64,000 nt of DNA from Neoceratodus forsteri (GCA_016271365.2 CM057459.1:494293501-494357500), one strand, 5' to 3'; positions 22,901-34,439 are shown, counted from the stretch's first letter. The notes: a model not told the origin generated them from the letters alone. Program-made: numbers and translations.

Positions 22901-23440
22901 TATAAGAGTACAGTAATGTGTATCCCTAAGCATGTTACTTAAGTAATGGAGAAAAGTTTGGTTATCAAAGTACTGATGAAAAGGGCAAAAGAGTAACTGA
23001 GCTGAACTGTAAATGTGTTGAAAGTAATTATTCTGCTAGATTTGAACCCATGACAAGCTGGTCAATAACATATACAGTAGTGGGATCATGCCAAATTGTA
23101 ATGACTGTGATAACTGATTGGATTGCTGATTTAAACAGCTCAAAACAGGAGCTGTGGATCAGTGCTCTGGCCATATGCTTTCTGCTACCTCATGCTATGG
23201 ACACTGGTCTGTAAATAAATGTTGGCATTTTTACAAAAGAAATTATGCCTAAATGTCCTGCCTTGTGTTCCAAGTGATTTCTTATGGGCACAGTGTTCTA
23301 CAATGCAACAGCAACAATTTAAAGTCACAAAAATGAAGTTATGATTAAAGTTAAATAAGTTAATGCCTATTCCAAGTTGCTATATGAGTACTTACAGTGT
23401 GCAGTGTGGAGTGGTGCAACATCAAGTTCTAGTTTTTTTT
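19996..23440. other. Long AT-rich stretch without recognisable gene
   Basis: I find no transposon termini or protein motifs in these 3.4 kb. A minus-strand open stretch of about 65 codons at about 22,205-22,005 has no ATG start and no family that I can name. Short LINE-like ORFs are absent. The segment could be old unique sequence, an intron, or an unidentified element. Confidence 0.5.
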
Positions 23441-23711
23441 TGACCAGCCAAGATGGCTCCATTTACCCATGGAGCCAAAGGGAAGAAGAATGAGATGGAG
23501 AGGAACACAACACAAGCACAAATCACTCTGAATGGGAGGCACGGAGGCAGAACAGAAGAATGCTATTGCAGCATGGGGGAGGCAAAAAAGGTAAGCGGTA
23601 TCTCCCAAAGGTACATGGGAAGTGTGAACAAAGCAGTTCCCATGGAGCAGTGTAAAGGAGGGGAGTCTCTCTCTCTCAAATGAGAAAGGGCACCAAAACC
23701 AGATAGCATGC

Positions 23712-24004
23712 AATGAAGGTGGGGGGGGGAGTTTGTGAGGGATACAAGGAAGTAGTACTTCACTGAAGAGTGGTGGACACCTGCAGCGACTGCTAGCAGA
23801 GGTAGTGGAGACAAAAACAGTAGTGGGCTTCAAGTATATGGGGGATAGACGTAGAGAAATATTAGTAAGTAGGCAGAGAGGAGGTAGGATTGCCTGAGAT
23901 CAGTTAGGGTCTGTGGAGATAGATTAGCAGGGACCATCTGGTCAGACTGGATGGGCCAAGCGTTCCTTTTCTGCTGACACAGTCTATGTTTCTTCATATC
24001 TATG
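23712..24004 (+). mobile_element. CR1 3'-end fragment
   Basis: The plus strand carries a CR1 C-terminal remnant (RKYYFTEEWWTPAATAS-like reading near 23,745-23,790). The conserved 3' UTR follows, with GGACCATCTGGTCAGACTGGATGGGCC and a TCTATGTTTC terminus near 23,985-23,995. The same 3' UTR wording occurs at the end of the CR1 at 9.5-14.8 kb and, inverted, at 15,946 and 47,493. No upstream CR1 coding part is seen. Confidence 0.75.
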
Positions 24005-24529
24005 AACAATGTATTTAGTTCAGAGTTGGTATCTTTCCCTTTAACCAGCTCCAAGCCTCTTGCTCCTGTGGTGCCTTCTCATTTAAGGGTTCCTCCTACT
24101 CAATACAACACAATTAGTGGTGGAGCTCTGAGCCCAGCAGCTTCTGCCTGCTGCAGCAGCCTTTCCATAGAATTCGTCTGCTTATCTGGACCATTATTAC
24201 AACTTCCTTCTGAAGACTATAGTATAATGTTCTATTACTTTTTAATCCTAATCAACACCCCACATATTTCTTCAAAACCTACTTTATGATTGGGCTGCTG
24301 TAACTTTACAGCAACACTGATTTGATCTGTAATGTTATCCTACTGTAGATTTTGATGTTGTGTTTTGAGATACTGTCCTTGTAAGAGAAAAACTGCATTG
24401 AGTTAGCTTTTGTCAGAACTCAAAATTAAATAAGTGTACTATTATTATTTTTCAACCCTAATTTTGAACTGCTTGCATGTGTCATGACTAGAAGACACTT
24501 AGCAATATTCTCCACTAGAATTTTAAATG

Positions 24530-24700
24530 TATATGTAGTCTTGTAGGTTTTTTGGCTGGCCATGTATCTGACCTGTCATCAGGTACAGTAGTATGTTTAA
24601 CATCTGGTGTACCATTATGTCTCTCTGGTTAACTTTAAACACATACGTGGCAACTGACCTAGCATTCAGCAGCTGAAAGCAGATGTAACACAAAGTAACT
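24530..24700 (-). pseudogene. Possible LINE endonuclease N-terminal relic
   Basis: On the minus strand a frame reads LLNARSVATYVFKVNQRD. This resembles the opening strand of APE-type LINE endonucleases (LLNARSV.NK...V...I). The following ILLYLMTGQ could match the LxLTET box after decay. There is no RT nearby. Treat as tentative. Confidence 0.35.
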
Positions 24701-24866
24701 TTAAACTTTGAAGTTATAAAAAGCTGTGCAATTCCAGGGAATTCATCCATAAACTAAATCAGCTGTACAGCTGGAGTTCTCCATTCTGAGGATGAAACAG
24801 GGTGAGTCAGAGAAGTACCAGATCCAGTGCAACGATAGCAAAGGAGGATTCATTGGCATGGGGGTA

Positions 24867-24980
24867 TGGATGGTGATTGGCTGCTCTTCATTAGTCAACC
24901 AGTGGGTACTTTTGGCCACAGTATTTCCCAATCATCTTACTGTGCAGTCTGTTTGGGCACTGCCTGTGACAGCCCTGCAG
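24867..24980 (+). pseudogene. Possible trypsin-like serine protease exon relic
   Basis: One frame reads WMVIGCSSLVNQWVLLATVF followed by PNHLTVQ. It resembles the W.V....CGGSLI..QWVLTAAHCF segment around the catalytic His of S1 proteases. The His-Cys would be replaced here (AT V F for AAHCF), and several residues before the GCSSL block are missing. There are no flanking splice signals I can defend and no further protease blocks nearby. It is therefore either a decayed exon or a chance match. Confidence 0.25.
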
Positions 24981-25089
24981 TGGCAGAGGAGTGTACCAAA
25001 AAGTGTATGGGGAGTCAGAATTGCATAGAACACCTCAGCCTGGGGCACTGTTCAATTCAATGTCTGACCCTTCAGTTACAAAAGTGAGG

Positions 25090-26039
25090 GGTCGCCTGGT
25101 CCTCTGACCACCTGGCTCTGCCACCATATGCACTGCAAATGGCACCTCTGCTATCCCAATCAGTGTAATGCAGTGTGGCCCTCTTCTCCAAATTTCTGTA
25201 AAGATAATAACTTTGATGGCATCTGATTTTTAAACAGGGTACTATTTACTGCACAAAATTCTTAAAAATTAATTCTCCTCATCATTTATGCTTATTGCTT
25301 TTCGTATTTTTATTAAACCAAACAAATCAGTTAGCCAACACATTCATTTCATATTTCAATGCTTCACTAGTGTCCACCACAAGAGGGAATGCTGTGAGCA
25401 GAGAATAGTTTTAAAACATGCAAAAACTGAGAAAAGAGCTGCAAGAATGGCAGATAACAGGATTATAATTATAACATCTGAAGAAGCTTATGGAACCTGT
25501 TTCTCCGATAAAATACTGGAATAAATATGAAAAATAAGAAAAAAATGGGAGAATAAAAAAAATAATAAAGAGCCAGATAGGGATATATCCTCAAGTTTAG
25601 TGAAAGTCTGACTACAAAGTACAAGAGAGAATGCAAACAAATAGCATTTCCTTAGGGAGCAGTGATAAAGCTATGAAACACTGAAATATGAAAATATATT
25701 GACTGACTGGTTTAATAAAAATATAATGAGAAATATAAATAACTGGGAGCTGTGTTGATTTCCAAGACTCCTGCTAGCCCAACAAACGATGTATCTTGTA
25801 TGGTTGAGATAGTCTTACCCATCTGCTATGGGAGGTGAGAATCCAGACGGATATCCAAAACTCTTCCTGCTACACTCCACTCCTGCCCTCTCAGGCTCAA
25901 TGAACAAACTCAGATTACCAGCATGTCTTGCAGTCCCTTGCTACCCAACACCATGAAAGCAGCCCCCACTTTACAGATCCTTAATAACCTTCCCACATCT
26001 CCACCGCTGTCACTCACAAACTCCTCTGACATTTCCATT
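25090..26039. other. No recognisable gene
   Basis: This is AT-rich sequence with short open frames and no motif that I recognise, up to the terminal repeat of the following CR1. Confidence 0.5.
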
Positions 26040-26074
26040 CATACTAACATACTAACATACTATTTGCCAGCAGA

Positions 26075-27700
26075 TTAGGCCTTACGGTCTATCGAGTCTG
26101 CCCGAACTTTAGATCCTTGGTTGGGTGCCGAGACCCTCCCATCCCTTGTGCTCCAGAAACCTGTATCATCCATCCCCACCCCCCTGGGACAGGACATCAT
26201 CTGATACATCCACTTTCTGTGTCTGTCCCAACCTCTCTTGAAGCCCTCCACTGTGGATCTCTGAACTAGCTCACCAGGCAGTGCATTCCAAGGGTCCACC
26301 ACCCTCTCAGTGAAAAACCTCCTCCTCTTTTCCCCCCTTACCCTTCCACCTTCCAACTTCAAACCATGCCCTCTGGTGATACCTCCCTGCTTTAGTCTAA
26401 AGATCCCCTCCATGTTAACCCTATTTATTCCCTTGAGGTACTTGAAGACCTCAATCATGTCCCCTGTCTCTCCTCTCCTCCAGTGAAACAGGCAGAGCCC
26501 TTAAGTCTGTCCTCATACGTCAAATCCCCTAGCCCTCGTATCATCTTTGTTGCCCTCCTCTGTACCCTCTCTAGGAGCTGTATGTCCTTCTTTAGTGTGG
26601 TCTCCAGTACTGTACACAGTACTCAAGGTGTGGTCTAACCAGTCCATTGTACAGCGGCAGAATCACTTCCTTGCTCGAGAGGTGATCCCCTTACAATGCA
26701 TCCCAACATCCTGTTTGCCTTGCTAGCCGCTCTCCTGCACTGCTCAGAGTTATTCATACATGCATCCACCATGACCCCTAGGTCTTTTTCCCTATTGAGG
26801 CCTCCAGCGCCTCCCCTCCCATGGTGTACCTGTGTTTAGGGTTTCCCCGACCAAGATGCAACACCTTGCACTTGGTGATATTGAAATTTAATTTCCATGT
26901 GTGAGCCCAGCTTTCCAGGGTGTCCAGGTCCCCTTGAAGGGCCAACCTCCCCTCTTCTCCCTCAACTACTGCTCCCATCTTGGAGTCATCCGCAAAGAGA
27001 CTCATTTCACACCCTATACCCTCCCTGATGTCCGATATGTATGCATTAAACAGGATCGGACCCAGGACCGAGCCCTGCGGTACCCCACTACCAACCTCTC
27101 TAGGGTTTGAGAGCTCCCCACAGACCACTACTCTCTGAGTGCATCCAGCTAGCCAGTTTTCAATCCATCTGACCATCAAAGGGCCTACTCCTAACCCCAT
27201 CAGTTTCTCCACCAGACCATTGTGGGGGACAGAGTCAAACGCCTTGCTGAAGTCCAAGAATAATACATCCACAGGCTTACCCTGTCCAGTTCTGATGTTA
27301 CCCATTCATAGAACTCCACAAGGTTGGTTTGACATGATCTACCTGGCACAAACCCATGTTGCCGACTATCCAGACCTCCCACCTCCTCCAAGTACACCCC
27401 AATCGCTCCTTTAGTATACTCCATTAATTTTCCCACCACCGAGGTCAAACTGATGGGTCTATAGTTACTGTAACTTCCTTGACCCCCTTTATGGATCGGT
27501 ACCACATGTTGCCTCGCCAATCCTAGGTACCCTTCCTGTCTCAAGTGACCTGCTGAAAAGCTCGCCAGGGTGCAGCCAGTATGTCCGCCAATTCCCATAG
27601 TACCTCGGATGAATGCCATCCGCCCAGGAGATTTGTCTTTCTTTAGGCCTTGAGGGCTAACCACACCTTTTTGGCAGAGATAGCATCATCCGTCCCTCCA
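26075..27700 (-). pseudogene. CR1 ORF2 reverse transcriptase and C-terminus
   Basis: On the minus strand, 27,664-27,200 encodes VVPIHKGGQGSYSNYRPISL and GFVPGRSCQTNLVEF. 27,305-26,778 (another frame) encodes motif A FLDFSKAFDSVPH, motif B SGVPQGSVLGPILF, motif C LFADDSKM and [19 protein letters not shown]. 26,458-26,075 encodes MIEVFKYLKGINRVN and RRFFTERVVDPWNALPGELV. All three RT aspartates are intact in their blocks. The known lesions are the frameshift between 27,305 and 27,200 and the break near 26,778. CR1 RT copies its RNA at a nicked target site. Confidence 0.9.
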
Positions 27701-28399
27701 CCTTACTGGCCTTTTTATCTTTACCCAGATGTGACACCCTGGGGTACCTCTCTCCTCTTGCTCCATTTTTGTTGCTCCCTGATCTCACTTACTGATGTTT
27801 CTATCGCCTAGTGCCTTGCTTTGTAGATATCACATCCCCTCCTAGTGAACACAGAGGCGAAGTACCCATTAAATACCTCTGCCTGGTCCCTCGCCTCTTA
27901 CACCCACCCTCCTTCTGATCTCAATCTGCTGAGATGGCCCTTAGTTTTTCTCCGCTCCCCAATGTACAGGAAGAACCCCTTTTCCCCTCCATGTATCCAC
28001 TGTGCCAGTCGCTGCTTTTTACTGGACTTTGCTCCCCTCACTATACGGGTGACTTTTCTAGATGCAGGCTGGTACATTTCCTTATCCCTATCCCCTCTTG
28101 TTGTTTTATATTTTTGTAGGCCTCCTTCTTTTCTCTGACTGCTACCTGTACCTCACTGGACCACCAGCATGGTTTGTGTGACCTTGCTCCTTATTTTCAA
28201 CTTAGTGCAGATCCTGACTGCCTCATGAAGTCCCGTCTTTATGACCTCCCATCCTTTTCCACACTGCCATTGAGGTAAACCCCATCAAGTGATCCTTGAG
28301 AATATTTCCCATGCCCATGAAGTCTGCCCCTGAAGTCCACTGCCAATGTCCTAGATCTCACCCCTCCCCCATGCTTATTTGAAACCAGACAGTATTGTG

Positions 28400-28995
28400 G
28401 TCACTCCCAGTCAGGGGGTCTTGTACAACCATGTCCCTTAACAGATCCCCATCTGCCAGAACCACATCCAGGACATGCCCCTCCCTTGTGGGCTCCATCA
28501 CATGTGTTAAGAAAACATCCTGAAGCCATCCAGCAGCCTCTGCTCCTTGGCCACCTTAGAGGACATGGTTCCCCAGTTTGTACCTGGCATATTAAGGTCC
28601 CCATCAACACCACTCCTTCCCTTTGGTCCACACTGGGCAATGATGTTGTACAGCAAACCATCCTCTAGAACCTCACTCATCCCGGGGCTCTATGCTACAC
28701 CCAGCTTGACCTTATTTCCTGCTGAGGATCGTAAAGTGACCCATAAGGCCTCCACGCTTCCTCTGCCTTCTACTCCTAGCAATTTCTATGTCATCTCTAA
28801 TGAACATAGCCACTCCACCCCTCTGCCCTCCTTTCTATCCTTCCTGAGCATAGTGTACCCTGCACGCTTAGGTCCCAGTCATGGTTTTTTGTTGGCCTAC
28901 GCTTCCGTGACCGCCGCCACATCCACCCCCTCGAACAGCATGGCCTGGAACTCTGGCAACTTGTTTCCCAAGCTCCTGGCATTTACTAACACCAA
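28400..28995 (-). pseudogene. CR1 ORF2 endonuclease remnant
   Basis: The minus strand reads LVNARSLGNKLPEFQAML, then DVAAVTEA (the TETW box with a stop right after), then GRGVAMFIRDDI. LMGTLICQVQ lies near 28,600 at the place of GDFN. The catalytic Glu of the VTE box is kept, but the third box is changed. The domain is followed by the RT after about 0.7 kb of linker, as expected. Confidence 0.75.
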
Positions 28996-29312
28996 CCCCA
29001 CCCCTTATCCCTGATTCTCTTTGTCGAACCCCACCCAGATTCCTTATACTTCCATCCTCCTCTGCTCCCTCCTGAAACCTCCACTCCAATCTGTTTCCTT
29101 CTCTGGGCGTGAAGACTACTCCCTCATCTGGAGGAGAGGGCTTCTGTCAGCCCCTCCCTTATCCCTTCCCCTCACAAGTTTAAACCCCACCTTTCTTGTA
29201 TGTAGTCAACCATCCCCTGTTTAAGGACTTCTTCCTAATGGGGCAAGATGAAACCTGTCCTTGGCATATAGTCCCTTATCCTCCCAAACTCCATTCCAGT
29301 TCCCTAACACCC

Positions 29313-30313
29313 CTAACCCACTCTCTTCACCCCACTGCCTGAGTCATTAACCTCTGTGAGCTTCATTTTTTTCTCCACTGAGGCCTTTGGTACTGGCAAT
29401 ATCTCCAAAAAGGAAATGTTGCATCCATTATCCCGACAGACTCTGGCAAGTTCTTGGAACCTTGCTTGGATTTCCAAAATGCTATTTCCCTCTAGATCAT
29501 TAGTTCCCAAATGCACCAGGAAATCTGGTTTCCCTCCACAATCCCTAACCATTTCATACTTCATGAACTTTGCTCTGTGCAGTGTCAGCCCAGAGATACA
29601 CACTACCTTCACCTGGCTATGGCATCCACCCCTGTCCTCCCACTGATACCACCTAATCATCGAGTCTCCCAACAACAGAACCTTAACACCGCCATCATCC
29701 TTATGGTTGCCTCCACTATGCCCTCTCAGCCCCCTTCCCCTATTCATGATCTCAATTTCGTGGGAGTCTTCCTGCCTTACTAGAGACCCCCTTGTCACCC
29801 TCCCCTTTCTGCCTCCCTTGCTATTTTGCCCACTTAACCCAAACTCCCTCTGAATAGGTGTCCCCTTTAACTCTCTCTTATCCGAACCATTTATCCTGGC
29901 CCTGATGGTTTCTCCTTCCCCCACACCGCCATCCTCCCCCCTTGTAATAGTACCCCTGCCTCCAGAGGCTCTCTGTGGGTCCCCTTTAGATAGGGCCCCA
30001 TCCTTGGTACTGACCCCCTGCTGAAAAGGGGCACCTCTCCCACCTCCTTGTCTCCCAGTTTCTCTCAATCATGCTCTCTAGCTCATGTCTGGAATATGTT
30101 GCATCTCCCCATTTGCTTAACATATGTGTTTCCCCTTCTCCCTCTGGGACTATTTCTATCCTTTCCATTGCCGGTCAGTGATGCCCTATGGGTATCGGAC
30201 TCCCTCCCCCCGGCCTCTGTATAAGTTTTCTTATTTCCACCAACCCCTTCCTCCCCCTCTAGGTTGCTTAGTAGCTCAAATTTATTGCGACACTCTATGT
30301 CAGCCTCCATCAA
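29313..30313 (-). pseudogene. CR1 ORF1 with SGNH-hydrolase domain
   Basis: This is two overlapping open segments on the minus strand. The first (30,313-30,083) starts MMEADIECRNKFELLSNLEG, the NRF..L..LE pattern of CR1 ORF1 N-termini. The second (30,068-29,313, 251 codons) is basic and Gly/Arg-rich for its first 120 residues, then holds an SGNH domain: VLLLGDSMIRW (block I Ser), FLVHLGTNDLEGN (block III Asn), and ILPVPKAS further on. The Gly/Arg-rich part would suit RNA binding. The two halves are separated by a frameshift at about 30,075. The same domain architecture is present in the plus-strand CR1 at 10.3 kb. Confidence 0.8.
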
Positions 30314-31141
30314 GTAACCCGAGATTCCCCTGACTGCACCTCTAAACTGCCCTCTTCTTCCCTCTTGCTCTGTTCACCTTAGAGCTCCCTTCCCACAGTC
30401 TGCTGTTTAGGCTTCCGCACAACAGCCCCTCCTGACTCTTCCCTCCACTATCTTTGTATTCAGAATGTTCACCCCAGACGCTTCCCTTAGCATCAACTTC
30501 CTATCTAAGGGTCCTCTGTCCCTAATATCCCCCTCCTGCTTGCTGTAACATAACGTCCCTGTAATTTCAGAGCTGCCCCAGCCTCCCTCAGCCCCACCCT
30601 CTGCTGCCCATATCCACACCCCTTATCCTTGACACCCCCAGCTCCCCAGCTTATCCTTAACCAATATACCTCACTCCTGATACAAGATAACTGTCTATAG
30701 GTGGGCAGCCTCCTCTCTCAGGCCCAATTTAGAATTATTGCCATCCCACAGCCTGTACAGCCTACAACCCTTCCAAGATGCCTGCCATGGTGGAATATGG
30801 CCACCCTGTTTATCCCCTCTGTTTATAATGGCACACCCTTTTCTCAGTCCCTTCCCTGAATACAGTTTCTTTCTATACTGACTGTAGTTATTTACAAACC
30901 CAATTTCAACCTCAATAAAGTTCCAAAGTCTCACAAACACATACAGTCCAGTGTGTGTTCAGTCCCACTAACAGTGTGTGTAAGCAGACATCAGGTACCG
31001 TGATGATGTCACAGGCCCATCAGCTGCTGTTGCTTCAAATTTCAGTCCTAAACAGAAATACTCAGCCTTTCAATCCCAACCTCAGTGGTTTTCAGTATTT
31101 AAGAAAGCCTACAAAACAGGGTGGGTGGATTAGCTCTTCCA

Positions 31142-31373
31142 AACACCAGGCAAACAACACATTTAAATTTCCTCAATTAACCCTGACAAACAACTGTCCC
31201 CAAACCTCAAAAAGTTACAGTATCACAGCCCAAGTAACAGTTCTAATTCAGGTAATAATTTTTACCACATAAAGCTAATTTCACTTACAAACTATTTCAA
31301 TATTTCAGTTAAAACAGAATATAAACCCAGACCTCTGTCCAACCAAACTGCTGCTCTGAATTCACAAGTGAAC
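31142..31373 (-). repeat. CR1 5' segment, duplicate unit A
   Basis: This 232-bp unit is almost identical to 31,435-31,670 (a handful of single-base differences and indels). The unit start is AACACCAGGCAAACAAC and the end is TTCACAAGTGAAC, with about 61 bp between the copies. The pair lies in the 5' flank of the minus-strand CR1, the position where LINE promoters sit. Confidence 0.85.
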
Positions 31374-31434
31374 AATGGAGGCCAGGGTAATTCCTGTTTA
31401 AAGACAAAGTAATTGCAGCTAATGTCCCTTCCCT

Positions 31435-31670
31435 AACACCAGGCAAACAACACATTTAAATTTCCCTCTAATTAACCCTGACAAACAACTGTCCCCAAAC
31501 CTCAAAAAGTTACAATATCACAGCCCAAGTAACAGTTCTAATTCAGGGTAATAATTTTTACCACATAAAGCTAATTTCACTTACAAACTATTTCAATATT
31601 TCAGTTAAAAACAGAATATAAACCCAGACCTCTGTCCAACCAACCTGCTGCTCTGAATTCACAAGTGAAC
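31435..31670 (-). repeat. CR1 5' segment, duplicate unit B
   Basis: This is the second copy of the 232-236 bp unit (period 293 bp). Differences from unit A include extra C/T residues near TTTCCCTCTAATTAACC and an extra G in TTCAGGGTAATAA. Whether the duplication is a LINE 5' UTR monomer array or a local tandem duplication cannot be settled from one locus. Confidence 0.85.
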
Positions 31671-31879
31671 CCTTCCTGCCAACTCTCTGAAAACTCTCTT
31701 CACATGATCCTTCTTTTGCTGATCCCTTCCCCCTCTCCCAAATATTGTTACCTACAATTGTTCTTACCTCTGTTTGTAACCAACTTACCCTATCAAAATC
31801 CTTGCCTGTCTCCAGTAACTCCAAGTTAGCTTGGAACTAGGCAAAAAAGGGACGTGGCATGTGCTTGTTCCTGAATGAT

Positions 31880-32040
31880 AACTCCGGTGAGTACTGCTAA
31901 ACTGAAAAAAAAAAGAACTAAAAAGAAATGAGCAGCCAACGCATTTGATCCATCACATTGACTGATGCAGCTAATATGTTTACCTGTATGTTTTTTGAAA
32001 GGTCTCTCCATTTTACTTATGTAAACACTCTTTAAGGTAT
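31880..32040 (-). pseudogene. PLE GIY-YIG fragment (minus strand)
   Basis: The minus-strand frame reads VYISKMERPFKKHTGKHISC and QCDGSNALAAHF. It matches, residue for residue in most places, the plus-strand GIY-YIG piece that begins about 30 bp further on (YIGKMNRLFKK, then RCDESNALAAHI). YIS replaces YIG, so the nuclease signature is damaged. It is arranged head to head with the plus-strand fragment. Confidence 0.7.
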
Positions 32041-32049
32041 ATCGTGCAG

Positions 32050-32640
32050 GGAAATCCTATTCTGCTAATGTGATTTACCTGCTACTATGTACTTTTAAGA
32101 GATTTTACATTGGTAAAATGAATAGACTTTTCAAAAAATGTATATGTGAACATACAGGCTGCTTCAATCGATGTGATGAATCAAATGCTTTGGCAGCTCA
32201 CATAATTTTACGTAATGGTTCAGGTCATAGTTTCAAATTTAGGGGGTTAGAATTAGTGAAGATTGAATCAAGAAGGAGAGATTTGAGCCCAAAGGTTTTG
32301 CAAACTGAAGACTGGATTCACAAATTAAACGTGTCAAAAAGGAAAGGAATGAATGATAGGTTTGATTTGGAACCCTTTTTATGAACTGTCAATTGCATGC
32401 ATATTGTAAATTCATCAGTGGATTTTTTGATACTTGAAAAATATATATTTGCATAATATACAGTGTAATAGAAAATAACTCTGTTTTTTGCTTTATAGCT
32501 TGCTCCATAGCTGTATTGGAGCATTATTTACATTATAGTGCTTCATCATGAGTTATTGTAGTGCTGTGTTTTATGATCACTTTTTAATAAAAAAATTTAT
32601 ATGGTTCAGTTTTGTCCCTACCCGTGTCTCCATAATGATT
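32050..32640 (+). pseudogene. PLE GIY-YIG endonuclease C-terminus and 3' UTR
   Basis: The sequence reads VIYLLLCTFKRFYIGKMNRL (GIY...YIG signature with the first Gly replaced). Then come KKCICEHTG (Arg-type helix, decayed), NALAAHIILRNGSGHSFKFR, GLELVKIESRRRD (the G-I-E catalytic Glu block) and an LN..FDLEPFL end with a stop at 32,382-32,384. This matches the C-terminus of PLE proteins. No RT is seen upstream; the minus-strand fragment lies there instead. An AT-rich UTR with ATAAAAAAAT follows to about 32,600. Confidence 0.8.
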
Positions 32641-32779
32641 TAAAGTATGTCTCTTGATCAGCTGAGACTTTTGTATTATATGTTCTTGATCTAGGATTAT
32701 TTCTGTTCAGCAACAGGTGCCATGAAAGCAGCAGCTGTAACGTGAGCCCTCTCTCTCAGACAGCTATCTCCACGGCTTC

Positions 32780-33046
32780 GACCAGCAAGAGCCGGATTTT
32801 CAGGTGTCGCATCTCATTGTATTTACATTTTTAGAATAACCTGAGCATGGAGGAGGCAGGGGGTTCCATTCATGAAACGGGTGCAGGTTGCACCGCCTCA
32901 GTGCCAAAAGTATTGAAGCGAAGCAGTGTTGCCGCACCATTTCAGCAAATGGAGTGTCCCTGCCTCCTCCATACTTCCAGGTTCCGAAGTTTTAAAAATG
33001 TAACTACAGCAAGTTGCAGGGCACGAAAATACCACTCTTGCTGGTC
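32780..33046. repeat. 267-bp near-palindromic (foldback) element
   Basis: The outer arms pair GACCAGCAAGAG (32,780-32,791) with CTCTTGCTGGTC (33,035-33,046). The inner arms pair ATGGAGGAGGCAGGG with CCCTGCCTCCTCCAT (32,849-32,863; 32,957-32,971). TTTACATTTTTAGAA pairs with TTTTAAAAATGTAAC between them. The sequence inside the inner arms also shows weaker symmetry, so almost the whole segment is self-complementary around about 32,913. It may be a foldback MITE or an inverted part of a PLE terminus. A 90-codon frame that crosses it has no other support. Confidence 0.75.
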
Positions 33047-33129
33047 AGAGCTAAACCGGAGGGTAAGCTGTCCGGGGGAGGGAGCCCACGTTTTGGGCTG
33101 CTTTCCTTTAAATAATTGATTAGCAGTTT

Positions 33130-34430
33130 TTTTCTTGGGACAATACTAACTATTCAGAAAGTATTTATATAGGTTTTCTAGAAGTGTTATGTTTGTTAAA
33201 CACAGTGAGGCAGGTGCTCTGCATTTTCACAATGTTTTAGCACTTTTATGAGCAAAACGCTAATCAATTTTTAGAGTTAAATAAAACCCAGAGCTATGTT
33301 TTTCTACAGTAACCCCACTCCCACACCTCACTTTTTAAATATCAGGATTGTGTGTCAGTTTTGAACTTTTCTTATGGGAAGGATTCTGTACGAAGTAATG
33401 TCTTCATATGTATTAATGATTATGTTTCTGTTATTTTCTTACTGTTTTACAGCTGATACAAGGCTTTCCTATGTACTCAAGAAGATGACAACTACTAAGA
33501 ATGGACCAAAATCAAGATTGAAGACCCTTCTAAACTAGCTCTCTGATTGCATTTACCTCTATAGTAACTGATAGTCTTTAGAGACACATAAATGAATTAT
33601 GTATGTATGTATTAAGCAATTCAAAGTGAGACATTTTCAGTTGTCATAGTAATGGATCATTCCCTGTTTGTATTGAACTGTTTTTAATTGAATGTTTAAA
33701 GGGTTTGTGCAAGGAATTCTATGTTTGAATATTTAGTATTCTACTACGTACAGTAAATGCCAGTTTTTGCAATTATGTTTAAATATTTAGTATCTCACTA
33801 AATAAATGCCAGTTTTTGCGATTATGTACATCTCTTGACAAAGTGCCGTGGATAGGGTGTAAATCATTGAGACTTTATATTTTTTCACCCTACTTATAGT
33901 GGCTGACTTCTTAACTATTTAATATTTAAATAAAGAAGATTTTGGGCAAGTATTTACAAGATTATGTACTGAGTGACTTTTTTTTCTGAGTTGCTGAGAG
34001 CTGGGTTTCTTGTAGTCACATTATCATGGAACTCTTAGCTCCACTCCATTTGGAGGCAGTTACCTTTAATGAAAGGTATGCAGAAAACTGGCAATAACTT
34101 CTGCTGATTCTCCACCTTTTGCTTTTTGCCACATTTTTTATCTGACTCCACCTTTACACTAACTCACTGCATTCCCCATCATGCCTCTCATCCTTACAAA
34201 AACTGATAAGAATGCAGTGACTCAGAATTCCTCCAACTGGTTTTCAGTCAGTCTCTAAACTTAAGGTGATGTTTCAGTTTTCTGTTAAAACATTGTAGTT
34301 GACATTTGCAGGATTCACATCACACAACATGCTGCAAAACTGAATTCCAGGACATTACTTTTAGCCTAACTAAAGATAGTTGCATGAAAACAAGATCCAT
34401 GCCCTTCCTGCTGCTTTTTCTACCACAAGA
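33130..34430. other. AT-rich stretch without recognisable gene
   Basis: No coding motif was found. CTAAATAAATGCCAGTTTTTGC-type sequence occurs twice (about 33,755 and 33,800), as a short local duplication of about 50 bp at 33,725-33,825. The stretch could include PLE terminal sequence, but I could not show it. Confidence 0.45.
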
Positions 34431-34439
34431 ATCGTAATA

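Larger units (their letters stand above)
26040..31838 (-). mobile_element. Near full-length CR1 LINE
   Basis: This is the most complete element in the window. On the minus strand the order is: a 5' region with a duplicated segment (31,838-30,320), ORF1 (about 30,313-29,313), ORF2 endonuclease (28,995-28,400), RT (about 27,700-26,778), C-terminal block (26,458-26,075) and a 3' terminus of TAGTATGT repeats (26,063-26,040). Length (5.8 kb) and order match full-length vertebrate CR1. Frameshifts and stops are fewer than in the other copies, so it is probably younger. Its terminal repeat differs from the TCTATGTT terminus of the CR1 in the PLE, so at least two CR1 subfamilies are present. Confidence 0.9.
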
